This document shows, one piece after another, positions 51,320 through 59,897 of a stretch of DNA of 64,000 bases. Position 1 is the stretch's first letter, and the number at the start of each line of letters is the position of its first letter. The notes beneath the pieces are model-generated. The model did no database searches. It was given only the letters and a program-made list of their open reading frames with translations, and was not told the DNA's origin. Both the position numbers and the translations under genes were made by a program. This DNA is from Sphingomonas_R arantia (GTDB taxonomy: Bacteria; Pseudomonadota; Alphaproteobacteria; Sphingomonadales; Sphingomonadaceae), in assembly GCF_042682045.1 (NCBI RefSeq), contig NZ_JBHUGS010000002.1, positions 186,001 to 250,000 on the forward strand, read 5' to 3'.

Positions 51320-52091
51320 CCGGTTGATCGATGCGGTCGCCGACGTCGCCGCGGAGGCCGGGCGGATCGCGATGGCGAGCTTCGGCGGCGACTATTGCCG
51401 CTGGGAGAAGGAGCCCGGCCACCCGGTGTGCGACGTCGACCTGGCGGTCGATGCAATGGTGCGGGCGCGATTGCGTGAGATCGACCCGGAGGCGGGCTGG
51501 CTGTCCGAGGAGACGGTCGACAACGCCGAGCGGCTGATGGGGGTTAGGACGTGGGTGGTCGATCCGATCGACGGGACGCGCGATTTTCTGCGCGGGCGAC
51601 CGGGCTGGGCGGTGTCGATTGCGCTGGTCGAGGGTGGGAATGTGGTGCTGGGCGTGCTCGATGCGCCGGTGCGGGGTGAGCGCTGGGCGGCGGTTCGCGG
51701 GCGGGGGGCGACGCGGAACGGCGTTGTGTTGCGGGCCGGTGGGCGGACGGAGCTGGCGGGGGCGCGGACGCCGGCGGAGGCTTTGCCGCGCGCGGACCGC
51801 GCGTTGACGATGGTGGAGCGGCCGAACTCGATCGCGCTCAGGATCGCGATGGTGGCGGCGGACGAGGCGGATCTGGTCGCGACGCTGCGCTGGGGGCATG
51901 AGTGGGATATCGCGGCGGCCGCGCTGATCGCGCAGGAGGCGGGGGCGGTGGTGACCGACGGGTTCGGCGATCCGCTGCGCTATAACTCTACGAAGGGCGA
52001 GGCGTTCGGGTGTATCGCGGCAGTGCCGGGAATCCATGCGGCGGCGGTGGCGCACCTGGGGTCGCGCGCGGTTGCGGCTGTGGCTCGGTAG
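51312..52091 (+). CDS. Inositol monophosphatase-family phosphatase (CysQ-like)
   Basis: A 259-residue Mg-dependent phosphatase of the IMPase family. Metal motifs are WLSEETVDN (first Glu pair), VVDPIDGTRDFLRG, and the C-terminal GHEWDIAAAALIAQEAGAVVTD. Family members act on 3'-phosphoadenosine 5'-phosphate, inositol-1-P or similar. The GTG start at 51312 overlaps pmbA. The 3'(2'),5'-bisphosphate nucleotidase role is the most frequent for such chromosomal copies, but not certain. Confidence 0.88.
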   Translation: MPDRLIDAVADVAAEAGRIAMASFGGDYCRWEKEPGHPVCDVDLAVDAMVRARLREIDPEAGWLSEETVDNAERLMGVRTWVVDPIDGTRDFLRGRPGWAVSIALVEGGNVVLGVLDAPVRGERWAAVRGRGATRNGVVLRAGGRTELAGARTPAEALPRADRALTMVERPNSIALRIAMVAADEADLVATLRWGHEWDIAAAALIAQEAGAVVTDGFGDPLRYNSTKGEAFGCIAAVPGIHAAAVAHLGSRAVAAVAR

Positions 52092-52111
52092 GGCTGGGTC
52101 TGGCGGGGCAG

Positions 52112-52162
52112 TCCTTCGATACGGGCCTTCGCCTTCGCTCGGTCCCTACTCAGGACGAACGG
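52112..52162. repeat. Interspersed repeat, class D copy 2
   Basis: Reads TCCTTCGATACGGGCCTTCG, then CCTTCGCTCGGTCCCTACTC, then AGGACGAACGG. It matches the degenerate copy at 9243-9293. The ends TCCTTCG and CAGGACGAACGG are typical of a sphingomonad repeat that often lies between genes. Confidence 0.75.
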
Positions 52163-52175
52163 ATGGTCAGTTAAA

Positions 52176-52204
52176 ACGCCGGGTCTTTGCGACCCGGCGT
52201 TTTT
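52176..52204. terminator. Strong bidirectional rho-independent terminator
   Basis: A perfect 10-bp stem, ACGCCGGGTC and GACCCGGCGT, with a TTTGC loop, a TTTT run to the right and TTAAA to the left. It sits between the convergent IMPase and DUF4142 genes and should stop both transcripts. Confidence 0.92.
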
Positions 52205-52213
52205 AGGTCGTGA

Positions 52214-52702
52214 TCAGCTTGGCTTGATGGCCGAGATCATCTCGATGTGGTGCTGGACGATCGGCACGGCTTTCGTCGCGGCGGCCTTCAGCGCGGGCTG
52301 CGTGCCGGAGGTGCTGTAACCCTGGTGCAGGGCGAGCGCTTCCTGGTGGGCGGTGGCCTGCTGCTGCAGGTAGAGCGCATCGCGGGCCGGGCCGGTGGCG
52401 CGGTTGAGGTCGGCGATCATCTGCGCCTTGGGGGCGTCGAGCTTCGGCGGGGCGGGGCGGATGCCGGCGGTCTTGGCGGCGGCCATGACGGTCGCGGTCG
52501 TCTTGCCGTGATCGGTGATCATCATCTGCGCGAAGCTGCGCACGCCGGGGTTTTTCGTCGTTTTCAGGACCGACTGGCTCGACTGCTTTTCGTACAGGTC
52601 GCTGGCGCCGGCTTTCATGACGAAGGTCGCGGGCGTCTCGGGTGCCTGGGCGAAGGCGGGGGTCGCGACGAGAGCGGCGAGGATTAGGGCTGGCTTGAAC
52701 AT
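52214..52702 (-). CDS. DUF4142 exported protein
   Basis: The ATG at 52702 (GGAGA 6 bases upstream) gives a signal peptide (MFKPALILAALVATPAFA) and a 162-residue DUF4142 protein: a four-helix, ferritin-like fold with AGASDLYEKQSSQSVLKT, VRSFAQMMITDHGKTTATV, AQMIADLNRATGPARDALYLQQQATAHQEAL. The family is periplasmic or outer-membrane bound, of unknown function, sometimes expressed under stress. Confidence 0.9.
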   Translation of the reverse strand: MFKPALILAALVATPAFAQAPETPATFVMKAGASDLYEKQSSQSVLKTTKNPGVRSFAQMMITDHGKTTATVMAAAKTAGIRPAPPKLDAPKAQMIADLNRATGPARDALYLQQQATAHQEALALHQGYSTSGTQPALKAAATKAVPIVQHHIEMISAIKPS

Positions 52703-52798
52703 GGTGATCTCCATTCGATGCGGCGTTCAACCGCGAATGGAGCCCCAACCGCTCGTATGGCCTGGGTGTTCAACACTATTCGGGAGTAGCAACCTGGA

Positions 52799-53242
52799 TC
52801 AGGACGATTGTCCATCCGACACGGGCGACAGGCCGAGCCGCGCGATTTCGATCTTCGGGCAGCGATCGACGACGACCTTCAGTCCGGCCGCCTCGGCGCG
52901 CGCGACGCCGGCGTCGTCGTGGACGCCGAGCTGCAGCCAGACCGATTTCGCACCGGCGGCGATTGCCTGATCGATCGCGGCGCCGGCATCCGCGGACTTG
53001 CGGAAGATGTCGACCATGTCGATCGGTTCGCCGATCTGCGCCAGTTCGCGCCAGACATATTCGCCGTGGACATGCTCGCCGGTGATCTGCGGATTGACGG
53101 GGATCACGCGGTAGCCGTGGTGGGTGAGGAACTGGGCGACGCCGTAGCTCGGCCGGTCGGGGCGGTCGGATGCGCCGATCATCGCGATGGTGCGGGTGTC
53201 GCGCAGGAGGGCCGCGATGTCGTCGTCGGATGTTAGGGGCAT
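52799..53242 (-). CDS. CoA-binding (YccU-type) protein
   Basis: A 147-residue Rossmann-fold CoA_binding_2 protein: TIAMIGASDRPDRPSYGVAQFLTHHGYRVIPVNPQ, VDMVDIFRKSADAGAAIDQAIAAGAKSVWLQLGV and VVVDRCPKIEIARLG. The ATG at 53242 has GGAG 6 bases upstream; the frame is open to 53485 as a shadow. The family binds acyl-CoA or NAD-like cofactors; its role is unclear. It follows the Mrp ATPase on the same strand. Confidence 0.92.
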   Translation of the reverse strand: MPLTSDDDIAALLRDTRTIAMIGASDRPDRPSYGVAQFLTHHGYRVIPVNPQITGEHVHGEYVWRELAQIGEPIDMVDIFRKSADAGAAIDQAIAAGAKSVWLQLGVHDDAGVARAEAAGLKVVVDRCPKIEIARLGLSPVSDGQSS

Positions 53243-53253
53243 GCCGGTCTCCG

Positions 53254-54279
53254 TCAAATGGTGGGTGTGAGCGCCGCGGGTTGGGTCAGCCAGTCGGCGA
53301 TGCGGTCCGCGATGGCCAGGAACGCGGCGGCCTCGGGTCCGTCGCCGGCGGCCGGCGGGGTGCCGGCGTCGGACGCGGTGCGGATCGCGATGTCGAGCGG
53401 GACGCGGCCGAGGAACGGGAGCGCCAAAGCGGCGGCCGCCGCCTCCGCACCGCCGCGACCGAACGGATCGGACTGCTCGCCGCAATGCGGGCAGATGTAG
53501 CCGGACATGTTTTCGACCAGGCCGATGAGCGGCACCGACGCCTGGCGGAACAGGTCGATCGCGCGGGTGGCGTCGATCAGCGCGAGGTCCTGCGGCGTCG
53601 AGACGATGACCGCGCCGGCCGGCTTGTGCTTCGAGATCATGCTGAGCTGCACGTCGCCGGTGCCGGGCGGCAGATCGAGGATCAGGACGTCGATATCGCC
53701 CCAGTCGGCATCGACGAGCTGGCCGAGCGCGCCGCCGACCATCGGCCCGCGCCAGGCGATCGCGCGGCCGGGCTCGACCAGCTGGCCCATCGACAGCATC
53801 GGGACGCCGTATTCGGTGGGCACCGGGTTGAGCCGCTTGTCGAGCGCGGTCGCCTTTTGATCTGCGGCGTGCATCAATTGCGGCTGCGACGGGCCGTAGA
53901 TGTCCGCATCGACCAGCCCGACCTTCACGCCGCGCCGCGCGAGTGCCACCGCGACGTTGGCGGACAAGGTGGACTTGCCGACGCCGCCCTTGCCGCTGCC
54001 GATCGCGATGATGCGGCGGGTCTTCTTCTCCGCGGTCATGGCGACACGGACTGTCGCGACGCCGGGGACCGCGAGTAGGGCGGCCCGGATGTGGTCCTCG
54101 ACGGCGGTGCGGTCCGCGTCACTGTAGCCGGTGACGTCGAGGATCACGCTGGCGGTCGTGCCGGTCATGCGGGGGGCCGCGGCGCGGGCGGCGGCGATGA
54201 GGCCGCGTCCGGACGCCGGGTCGACGACCAGATCCAGGGCGTGGGCGAGACGGTCGGTGGGATCGGCGGGAGACTGCAT
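53254..54279 (-). CDS. mrp: Mrp/ApbC iron-sulfur carrier ATPase
   Basis: A 341-residue NBP35/ApbC ATPase that carries and inserts Fe-S clusters. A MIP18-like N-terminal domain is followed by the deviant Walker A IAIGSGKGGVGKSTLSANVA, VGLVDADIYGPSQPQLM, DVLILDLPPGTGDVQLS and VENMSGYICPHCGEQSDPFG, whose CxxC holds the bridging cluster. I chose the ATG at 54279; the frame stays open to 54735. It is divergent from hflK, as often in alphaproteobacteria. Confidence 0.94.
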   Translation of the reverse strand: MQSPADPTDRLAHALDLVVDPASGRGLIAAARAAAPRMTGTTASVILDVTGYSDADRTAVEDHIRAALLAVPGVATVRVAMTAEKKTRRIIAIGSGKGGVGKSTLSANVAVALARRGVKVGLVDADIYGPSQPQLMHAADQKATALDKRLNPVPTEYGVPMLSMGQLVEPGRAIAWRGPMVGGALGQLVDADWGDIDVLILDLPPGTGDVQLSMISKHKPAGAVIVSTPQDLALIDATRAIDLFRQASVPLIGLVENMSGYICPHCGEQSDPFGRGGAEAAAAALALPFLGRVPLDIAIRTASDAGTPPAAGDGPEAAAFLAIADRIADWLTQPAALTPTI

Positions 54280-54348
54280 ATGATGGACATAAGGCCCATA
54301 GGCAGCGTTGCCACTGTTTTTCCCCGGGCGGACACCTATAAAGAATGG

Positions 54349-55554
54349 ATGAGCGACACAGCAGGCGGACAAATACCGGGGCGCAGCCTTTTGAACGAGG
54401 CGGGCGGCGGCCCATGGAGCGGTGGAGCCCCGGGTGGCGGCTCCGGCGGCGGTGGCGGCAAAGGTGGCGGCGACGGTGGCAAGGGTGGTGATGGCGGCAA
54501 GGGCGGCGACGGCGGCCTCGGCCCGCGCAACCCGTGGGACCAGCCGCCACGCAAGCGCCCGTCCGGCGGCGGGAATGGCGGCAAGGGTCCGAACGGGCCG
54601 ACCGCGCTCGACGAACTGCTCCGTCGCGGACGGCAGGGATTCAACAATGGCCTGCCGACGCCGCAGGGGCGCAAGGTCTGGACTTTGGTGGCGGCGGCCA
54701 TCGTGCTGCTGTGGATCGTGACGACGTCGTTTCACCAGGTCGGCGCGCAGCAGCGCGGCGTGGTCACGCGGTTCGGCAAATATGTTACGACGATGTCACC
54801 GGGTGTCGGCTTCACGCTGCCCGCGCCGATCGATCGCGTGACGAAGGTTTCGGTCGACGAAATCCGCGAGATCAACATCGACGCATCGGACACAAGCGGT
54901 GCCGCCGCGGGCGGTGCGCAGAACCTGATGGTAACCGGCGACCAGAACATCATTGACCTGGCCTATTCGGTGCGCTGGAACATCCGCGATCCGGAGCTTT
55001 ATTTGTTCGAGCTGGCCGATCCGGACGACACGATCCGCGAAGTTGCCGAGAGCGCGATGCGGGCTGAGATCGCACGCGTGACGCTGAACGACGCGATCGG
55101 GCCGCAGCGCAGCCAGATCGAGGGCCGTGTGCAGCAGCGTGTTCAGGCGATCCTCGACGGGTACAAGGCCGGCGTGCTGATCCAGGGTGTCGCGATCAAG
55201 CAGGCCGATCCGCCCGCCGCGGTCGTGGCCGCATTCAAGGACGTATCGGCCGCCCAGCAGGAGGTGCAGAGCTACCTCAACAATGCGCGGGCCTACGCGC
55301 TCCAGCTGACCGCCAAGGCGCAGGGCGAGGCGGGTGCGTTCGACAAGGTGTACGACCAGTATCGCCTCGCGCCGGAAGTGACGCGCAAGCGCATGTATTA
55401 CGAGACGATGGAGGATGTGTTGGCCAAGACCGACAAGACCGTGGTGGAGACGCCGGGTGTCACGTCCTACCTGCCGCTGAACCAGTTGCCGCGCCCGGCA
55501 ACGACGCCCGCGGCCCCCGCCGCGCCCGCGATCCAGGAAGGGCCTGCGCAGTGA
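54349..55554 (+). CDS. hflK: FtsH regulator HflK
   Basis: A 401-residue SPFH-domain membrane protein, which with HflC forms a large periplasmic cage around FtsH. The N-terminus has a glycine- and lysine-rich repeat (GGGKGGGDGGKGGDGGKGGDGG), then GPRNPWDQPPRK and a membrane span (WTLVAAAIVLLWIVTTSF). The SPFH domain follows (QQRGVVTRFGKYVTTMSPGVGFTLP; DIRDPELYLFELADPDD-type). A Pro/Ala tail closes it. The stop overlaps the hflC GTG. The in-frame ATG at 54349 matches the family start. Confidence 0.93.
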   Translation: MSDTAGGQIPGRSLLNEAGGGPWSGGAPGGGSGGGGGKGGGDGGKGGDGGKGGDGGLGPRNPWDQPPRKRPSGGGNGGKGPNGPTALDELLRRGRQGFNNGLPTPQGRKVWTLVAAAIVLLWIVTTSFHQVGAQQRGVVTRFGKYVTTMSPGVGFTLPAPIDRVTKVSVDEIREINIDASDTSGAAAGGAQNLMVTGDQNIIDLAYSVRWNIRDPELYLFELADPDDTIREVAESAMRAEIARVTLNDAIGPQRSQIEGRVQQRVQAILDGYKAGVLIQGVAIKQADPPAAVVAAFKDVSAAQQEVQSYLNNARAYALQLTAKAQGEAGAFDKVYDQYRLAPEVTRKRMYYETMEDVLAKTDKTVVETPGVTSYLPLNQLPRPATTPAAPAAPAIQEGPAQ

Positions 55555-56423
55555 ACCCGGTGACCAACCTGTTCCGCAATCCGATCAGCTGGGCGATTGC
55601 GCTGGTCCTGGCGCTGATCGTCGCGGCGTCCGTGTTCGCGGTGGTGCCGGAAACGCGGCAGGGCCTCGTCGTGCGGCTCGGCAAGCCGAACCGGGTGATC
55701 AACGGCTATGTGCCGGGTCGTCCGTTCGGGCAGACCGGGGCGGGCCTCGTGGCACGCTGGCCGTTCCTCGAGCAGATCGTCTGGATCGACAAGCGTGTGC
55801 TCGATTTCGACATGCCGCGTCAGTCGGTCCTGTCGACCGACCAGCTGCGGCTGGAGGTGGATGCGTTCGCGCGGTACCGGATCGTGAATCCGTTGCGCAT
55901 GTACCTGCGTGCGCGTGGCGACGAGAAGCGCGTTTCGGATGCGTTGCGCCCGATCCTGGCGTCGTCGTTGCGTAATGAGCTTGGGCGGCGGTCGTTCGTC
56001 GCGTTGCTCAGCCCGGAGCGTGGCCAGCTGATGGACAACATCCAGGCGCGACTGAACATCGTCGCGGCGCAATATGGTGCCGAGATCGTCGACGTGCGGA
56101 TCAAGCGGGCCGATCTGCCCGACGGTACGCCGCTCGAGAGCGCGTATCAGCGGATGCGGTCGGCGCGCGAGCAGGAGGCGCGGTCGATCCGTGCCGAGGG
56201 CCAGAAGCAGGCGCAGCTGATCACCGCTCAGGCCGATGCCGATGCGTCGCGGGTCTATGCCAATTCGTTCAACCGCGACCCCGAGTTTTACGACTTCTAC
56301 CGGGCCATGCAGTCCTACCGCCATACGTTCGGGACGGACGGCACCACGGCGACGGGTGGAACGTCAATGGTGCTGTCGCCCGAAAACGAGTATCTTCGCC
56401 AGTTCCGGGGCCGGCGCCCCTGA
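55551..56423 (+). CDS. hflC: FtsH regulator HflC
   Basis: A 290-residue SPFH protein and partner of HflK. The N-terminal anchor is SWAIALVLALIVAASVFAVV, and the domain shows GLVVRLGKPNRVIN, IDKRVLDFDMPRQSVLSTDQLRLEVDAFARYRIV and RADLPDGTPLESAYQRMRSAREQEARSIRAEG. The GTG start overlaps the hflK stop (GTGA), as in other hflKC operons. DegQ follows 122 bases on. Confidence 0.95.
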   Translation: MNPVTNLFRNPISWAIALVLALIVAASVFAVVPETRQGLVVRLGKPNRVINGYVPGRPFGQTGAGLVARWPFLEQIVWIDKRVLDFDMPRQSVLSTDQLRLEVDAFARYRIVNPLRMYLRARGDEKRVSDALRPILASSLRNELGRRSFVALLSPERGQLMDNIQARLNIVAAQYGAEIVDVRIKRADLPDGTPLESAYQRMRSAREQEARSIRAEGQKQAQLITAQADADASRVYANSFNRDPEFYDFYRAMQSYRHTFGTDGTTATGGTSMVLSPENEYLRQFRGRRP

Positions 56424-56545
56424 TCCGTCGGGCGGGCCGTCCACAGGCCCGTCGTTCAAACACCGTTCAGCCGGGAAACGGCAGCGACACGCTGTCCGCC
56501 CGGTGCCACAAGGCGGAAACTGACTCCCTGAGGAGGATTGCGATC

Positions 56546-58123
56546 GTGCGTTACGCCTATGCCATCACTGCCGCCATGCTTGCCGGCGGTGCGACGGCCA
56601 CACTCGTCGTAAACCAGCCGCTCGGCGCGCAGGTCGCGCAGAACGCCCCGGGCACCGTGCCCCCCGTGGCGCCGCGACCCGGCGCGCCGATGAGCTTCGC
56701 GGATCTTGCCGCCAAGCTGCAGCCCGCGGTGGTCAACATTTCCACCACGCAACAGGTGTCGCTGCGCGGGAATCAGTCGAACCCGTTCGCCGGCAGCCCG
56801 TTCGAGGATTTCTTCAAGCAGTTCGGCGGCCAGGGCGGCGCTCCGGGCGACGGCGGCCGTCCGCAGACGCGCGAAGCGACCTCGCTGGGGTCCGGCTTCA
56901 TCGTGTCGGACGATGGTTACATCGTGACCAACAATCACGTGATTTCCGGCGGGCGCGATGCGGCCGGGCAGGGCACCACGTCGGTCGTGTCGTCGATCAC
57001 GGTCACGCTGCCCGATCGCAAGGAATATGTCGCCAAGGTCGTCGGCCGCGACGTCAATTCCGATCTTGCGGTGCTGAAGATCGAAGCGCGCGGCCTGCCG
57101 TTCGTGCAGTTCGGCGATTCGAAGCGCGCCCGGATCGGTGACTGGGTCGTGGCGATCGGCAACCCGTTCGGGCTCGGTTCGACCGTGACCGCGGGCATCG
57201 TGTCGGCGCTCCATCGCGGGATCGGCGCCGGCGGTGCCAACGACCGTTACATCCAGACCGACGCGTCGATCAACCAGGGCAACTCGGGCGGCCCGATGTT
57301 CGACCTGAACGGCAACGTGATCGGCATCAACACCGCGATCTATTCGCCGACCGGCGGCAATGTCGGCATCGGCTTCGCGATCCCGGCCGAGGAAGCCAAG
57401 CCGATCGTCGACGCGCTGCGCGCCGGCAAGCGGGTGCGCCGCGGGTATCTGGGCGTCGGCATCCAGCCGATCGACGACAACATTGCCGAATCGCTTGGCT
57501 TGCCGAAGAATGTCGGCGAGCTGATCCGCTCGGTCGAGCCGGGCTATGCCGCGGCGCGTGCCGGCATCCGCCAGGGTGACGTGGTCGTGAAGATCGGTGG
57601 GACCGACATCACGCCGGACAGCACGCTGAGCTACACCGTCGCGAACCTGCCGATCGGCAGCCGCGTGCCGATCGAACTGATCCGCAGCGGTCAGCGCATG
57701 ACCGTGACCGCAGTGATCGGCGAGCGTCCGCCCGAGGACCAGTTGGCCGCGGCCGGTTCGGGTCAGGGGCTGAACGACGACGATGATGCCGATCCGGCGA
57801 CGCCGCAGGCACAGCCGACGCGCGCCTCGCTCGGCCTCAGCCTGCAGGCGCTGACGCCCGAGATCGGGCGTTCGATCGGGCTGCCGACCGGAGTGCGCGG
57901 TGTGGTGATCTCCGCGGTCGATCCGTCGAGCAACGCGGCATCGCAGGGGCTGGCACGCGGTGACGTGATCCTGTCGATCAACCAGAAGCCGACGACGACC
58001 ATCCAGGAGGTGATCGCCGCAGTGAATGCCGCCAAGGCTGCCGGTCGGCCGAGTGTGCTGATGCTGGTCCAGCGTCAGGCGACGCCGCCGCGTTATCTGG
58101 GCGTGGAACTGGCGAAGAAGTAA
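56546..58123 (+). CDS. degQ: DegP/DegQ-type Do family serine protease
   Basis: A 525-residue periplasmic HtrA protease with a signal peptide, a trypsin-like domain and two PDZ domains. The catalytic triad is at about H130 (YIVTNNHVISG), D172 (NSDLAVLKI) and S247 (NQGNSGGPMF). PDZ 1 is GYLGVGIQPIDDNIAESLG and PDZ 2 is LGLSLQALTPEIGRSIGLPTG. It degrades misfolded envelope proteins. The GTG start has a strong GAGGAGG 8 bases upstream. It follows hflKC. Confidence 0.95.
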   Translation: MRYAYAITAAMLAGGATATLVVNQPLGAQVAQNAPGTVPPVAPRPGAPMSFADLAAKLQPAVVNISTTQQVSLRGNQSNPFAGSPFEDFFKQFGGQGGAPGDGGRPQTREATSLGSGFIVSDDGYIVTNNHVISGGRDAAGQGTTSVVSSITVTLPDRKEYVAKVVGRDVNSDLAVLKIEARGLPFVQFGDSKRARIGDWVVAIGNPFGLGSTVTAGIVSALHRGIGAGGANDRYIQTDASINQGNSGGPMFDLNGNVIGINTAIYSPTGGNVGIGFAIPAEEAKPIVDALRAGKRVRRGYLGVGIQPIDDNIAESLGLPKNVGELIRSVEPGYAAARAGIRQGDVVVKIGGTDITPDSTLSYTVANLPIGSRVPIELIRSGQRMTVTAVIGERPPEDQLAAAGSGQGLNDDDDADPATPQAQPTRASLGLSLQALTPEIGRSIGLPTGVRGVVISAVDPSSNAASQGLARGDVILSINQKPTTTIQEVIAAVNAAKAAGRPSVLMLVQRQATPPRYLGVELAKK

Positions 58124-58152
58124 ACCGGTCCTAGAACCGGACGAACGACGAG

Positions 58153-58183
58153 CACCCCCTTTCCAACCGGAGAGGGGGTGTTT
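58153..58183 (+). terminator. Candidate terminator after degQ
   Basis: CACCCCCTTTCC (58153-58164), an AACC loop and GGAGAGGGGGTG (58169-58180) followed by TTT. It lies just before the Shine-Dalgarno of the HerA-like gene, so it may act as a terminator or a partial attenuator within the cluster. Confidence 0.6.
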
Positions 58184-58201
58184 GCATGAGGAGGGCAAGC
58201 G

Positions 58202-59830
58202 ATGGCGGACGGCGAGATCCTGATCGGGGCAACGGCGGACGGGGTGCGGCAGGTGATGAACCTGAAGCGCGCCAATCGGCACGGCCTGATCGCCGGGGCG
58301 ACGGGCACCGGCAAGACCGTGACGTTGCAGACGATCGCCGAGCAGTGCTCGCAAGCCGGCGTGCCGGTGTTCGTGTCCGACGTGAAGGGTGACCTGAGCG
58401 GGATCGCGATGGCCGGGTCGGCCGCCGCGCCGATGCATGCGACGCTGGCGGCGCGGGCGGCGGAGATCGGGCTGACCGACTGGACCTATGCCGCCAATCC
58501 GGTCGTGTTCTGGGACCTGTTCGGCAAGCAGGGGCATCCGATCCGCACTACGGTGTCGGAGATGGGGCCGATCCTGCTCGCGCGGCTGATGGACTTGAAC
58601 GCGGTGCAGGAGGGCGTGCTGGCGATTGCGTTCCGGGTGGCGGACGAGGGCGGGATGCTGTTGCTCGACCTGGCCGACCTGCAGGCGATGCTGGCCCATA
58701 TCGCGGAGAATGCGGCGGAGCTGACTGCCAAGTACGGGAACGTCACGCGGCAGAGCGTGGGGGCGATCCAGCGGCAGTTGTTGCAGCTGGAGTCGCAGGG
58801 TGGCGACGCGTTCTTCGGCGAGCCGGCGCTCGACATCCACGACTTCATCGCGGTGCACGAGAACGGCCGCGGGAACATCAACGTGCTGGCCGCCGACAGC
58901 CTGATGGCGAGTCCGCGGCTTTACGCGACGTTCCTGCTGTGGCTGCTGTCCGAACTGTTCGAGACGCTGCCGGAGATCGGCGATCCGGACAAGCCGGTGC
59001 TCGTGTTCTTCTTCGACGAGGCGCATCTGCTGTTCGATGCCGCCCCGCCGGCGCTGATCGATACGATCGAGCAGGTCGTGCGGCTGGTCCGGTCGAAGGG
59101 GGTGGGCGTCTATTTCGTGACGCAGAACCCGATCGACGTGCCGGACGATGTGGCGGGGCAGCTGGGCAACCGCGTGCAGCATGCGTTGCGCGCGTTCACG
59201 GCGCGCGACCAGAAGGCGGTACGCGCGGCGGCCGAGACGTTCCGGGCGAGCCCCGGTGTCGATGTAGCGACCGCGATCACCGAGCTGAAGGTCGGCGAGG
59301 CGCTGGTGTCGATGTTGCAGCCGGACGGATCGCCCAGCCCGGTCGCGCGCACGCTGGTCGCGCCGCCGGGGTCGCGGCTGGGGCCGGTGACGGACAAGGA
59401 ACGTGCGCTGCTGGTGTCGGTGTCGCCCTATGCCGGGAAGTATGACGAGGCGATCGACCGCGAAAGTGCGGCCGAGCTGCTGGCGGCCAAGGCGGGCGAT
59501 GCGCAGGCGGCGGTCGAGCGTGCGGCGGCCGATGCCGCGGCTGCGCGCGAGCAGGCGGCGCAGGCGAAGCTGGACGCGGCACGCGAGAAGGACGACGCGC
59601 GGCTGGCGCAGGTCGCTGATCGTGCGGCGGCCCGCGCGGAGGCGGCGCAGGCCAAGGCGGAGGAGCGCGCCCGGATTGCGGCGGAACGCGAAGCGGCGCG
59701 GCCGACGATGGTGGACAAGATGGTGCAGTCGGCGGCCCGGTCCGCGGCGTCGTCGGTCGGGCGGCAGGTAGCCGGGCGGTTCGGCGCGCAGCTGTTCCGC
59801 GGGTTGCTGGGCGGATTGTTCAAGGGATGA
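58202..59830 (+). CDS. HerA-like ATPase (DUF853)
   Basis: A 542-residue P-loop ATPase of the DUF853/HerA-FtsK superfamily: Walker A HGLIAGATGTGKTVTLQTIAEQ, then VFVSDVKGDLSGIAM, Walker B KPVLVFFFDEAHLLFD and GVGVYFVTQNPIDVPDDVAGQLGNRVQHALRAFTARDQ (sensor/arginine-finger region). A C-terminal coiled coil of Ala, Glu and Arg (residues about 420-500) is followed by RSAASSVGRQVAGRFGAQLFRGLLGG. Such proteins form hexameric pumps; the substrate is unknown. GAGGAGGGC precedes the ATG. Confidence 0.9.
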   Translation: MADGEILIGATADGVRQVMNLKRANRHGLIAGATGTGKTVTLQTIAEQCSQAGVPVFVSDVKGDLSGIAMAGSAAAPMHATLAARAAEIGLTDWTYAANPVVFWDLFGKQGHPIRTTVSEMGPILLARLMDLNAVQEGVLAIAFRVADEGGMLLLDLADLQAMLAHIAENAAELTAKYGNVTRQSVGAIQRQLLQLESQGGDAFFGEPALDIHDFIAVHENGRGNINVLAADSLMASPRLYATFLLWLLSELFETLPEIGDPDKPVLVFFFDEAHLLFDAAPPALIDTIEQVVRLVRSKGVGVYFVTQNPIDVPDDVAGQLGNRVQHALRAFTARDQKAVRAAAETFRASPGVDVATAITELKVGEALVSMLQPDGSPSPVARTLVAPPGSRLGPVTDKERALLVSVSPYAGKYDEAIDRESAAELLAAKAGDAQAAVERAAADAAAAREQAAQAKLDAAREKDDARLAQVADRAAARAEAAQAKAEERARIAAEREAARPTMVDKMVQSAARSAASSVGRQVAGRFGAQLFRGLLGGLFKG

Positions 59831-59897
59831 GGCATCACGCCCGGTTGGTGGTTCGGCCGGGATGGCTTATCTGAGAGGAAAGCAGGACAGGACCGCG

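Noticed and set aside
56456..59182. 908-codon minus-strand open frame opposite degQ and the ATPase gene
   Set aside because: Spans two well-supported genes and is made of Arg/His/Asp-rich low-information sequence.
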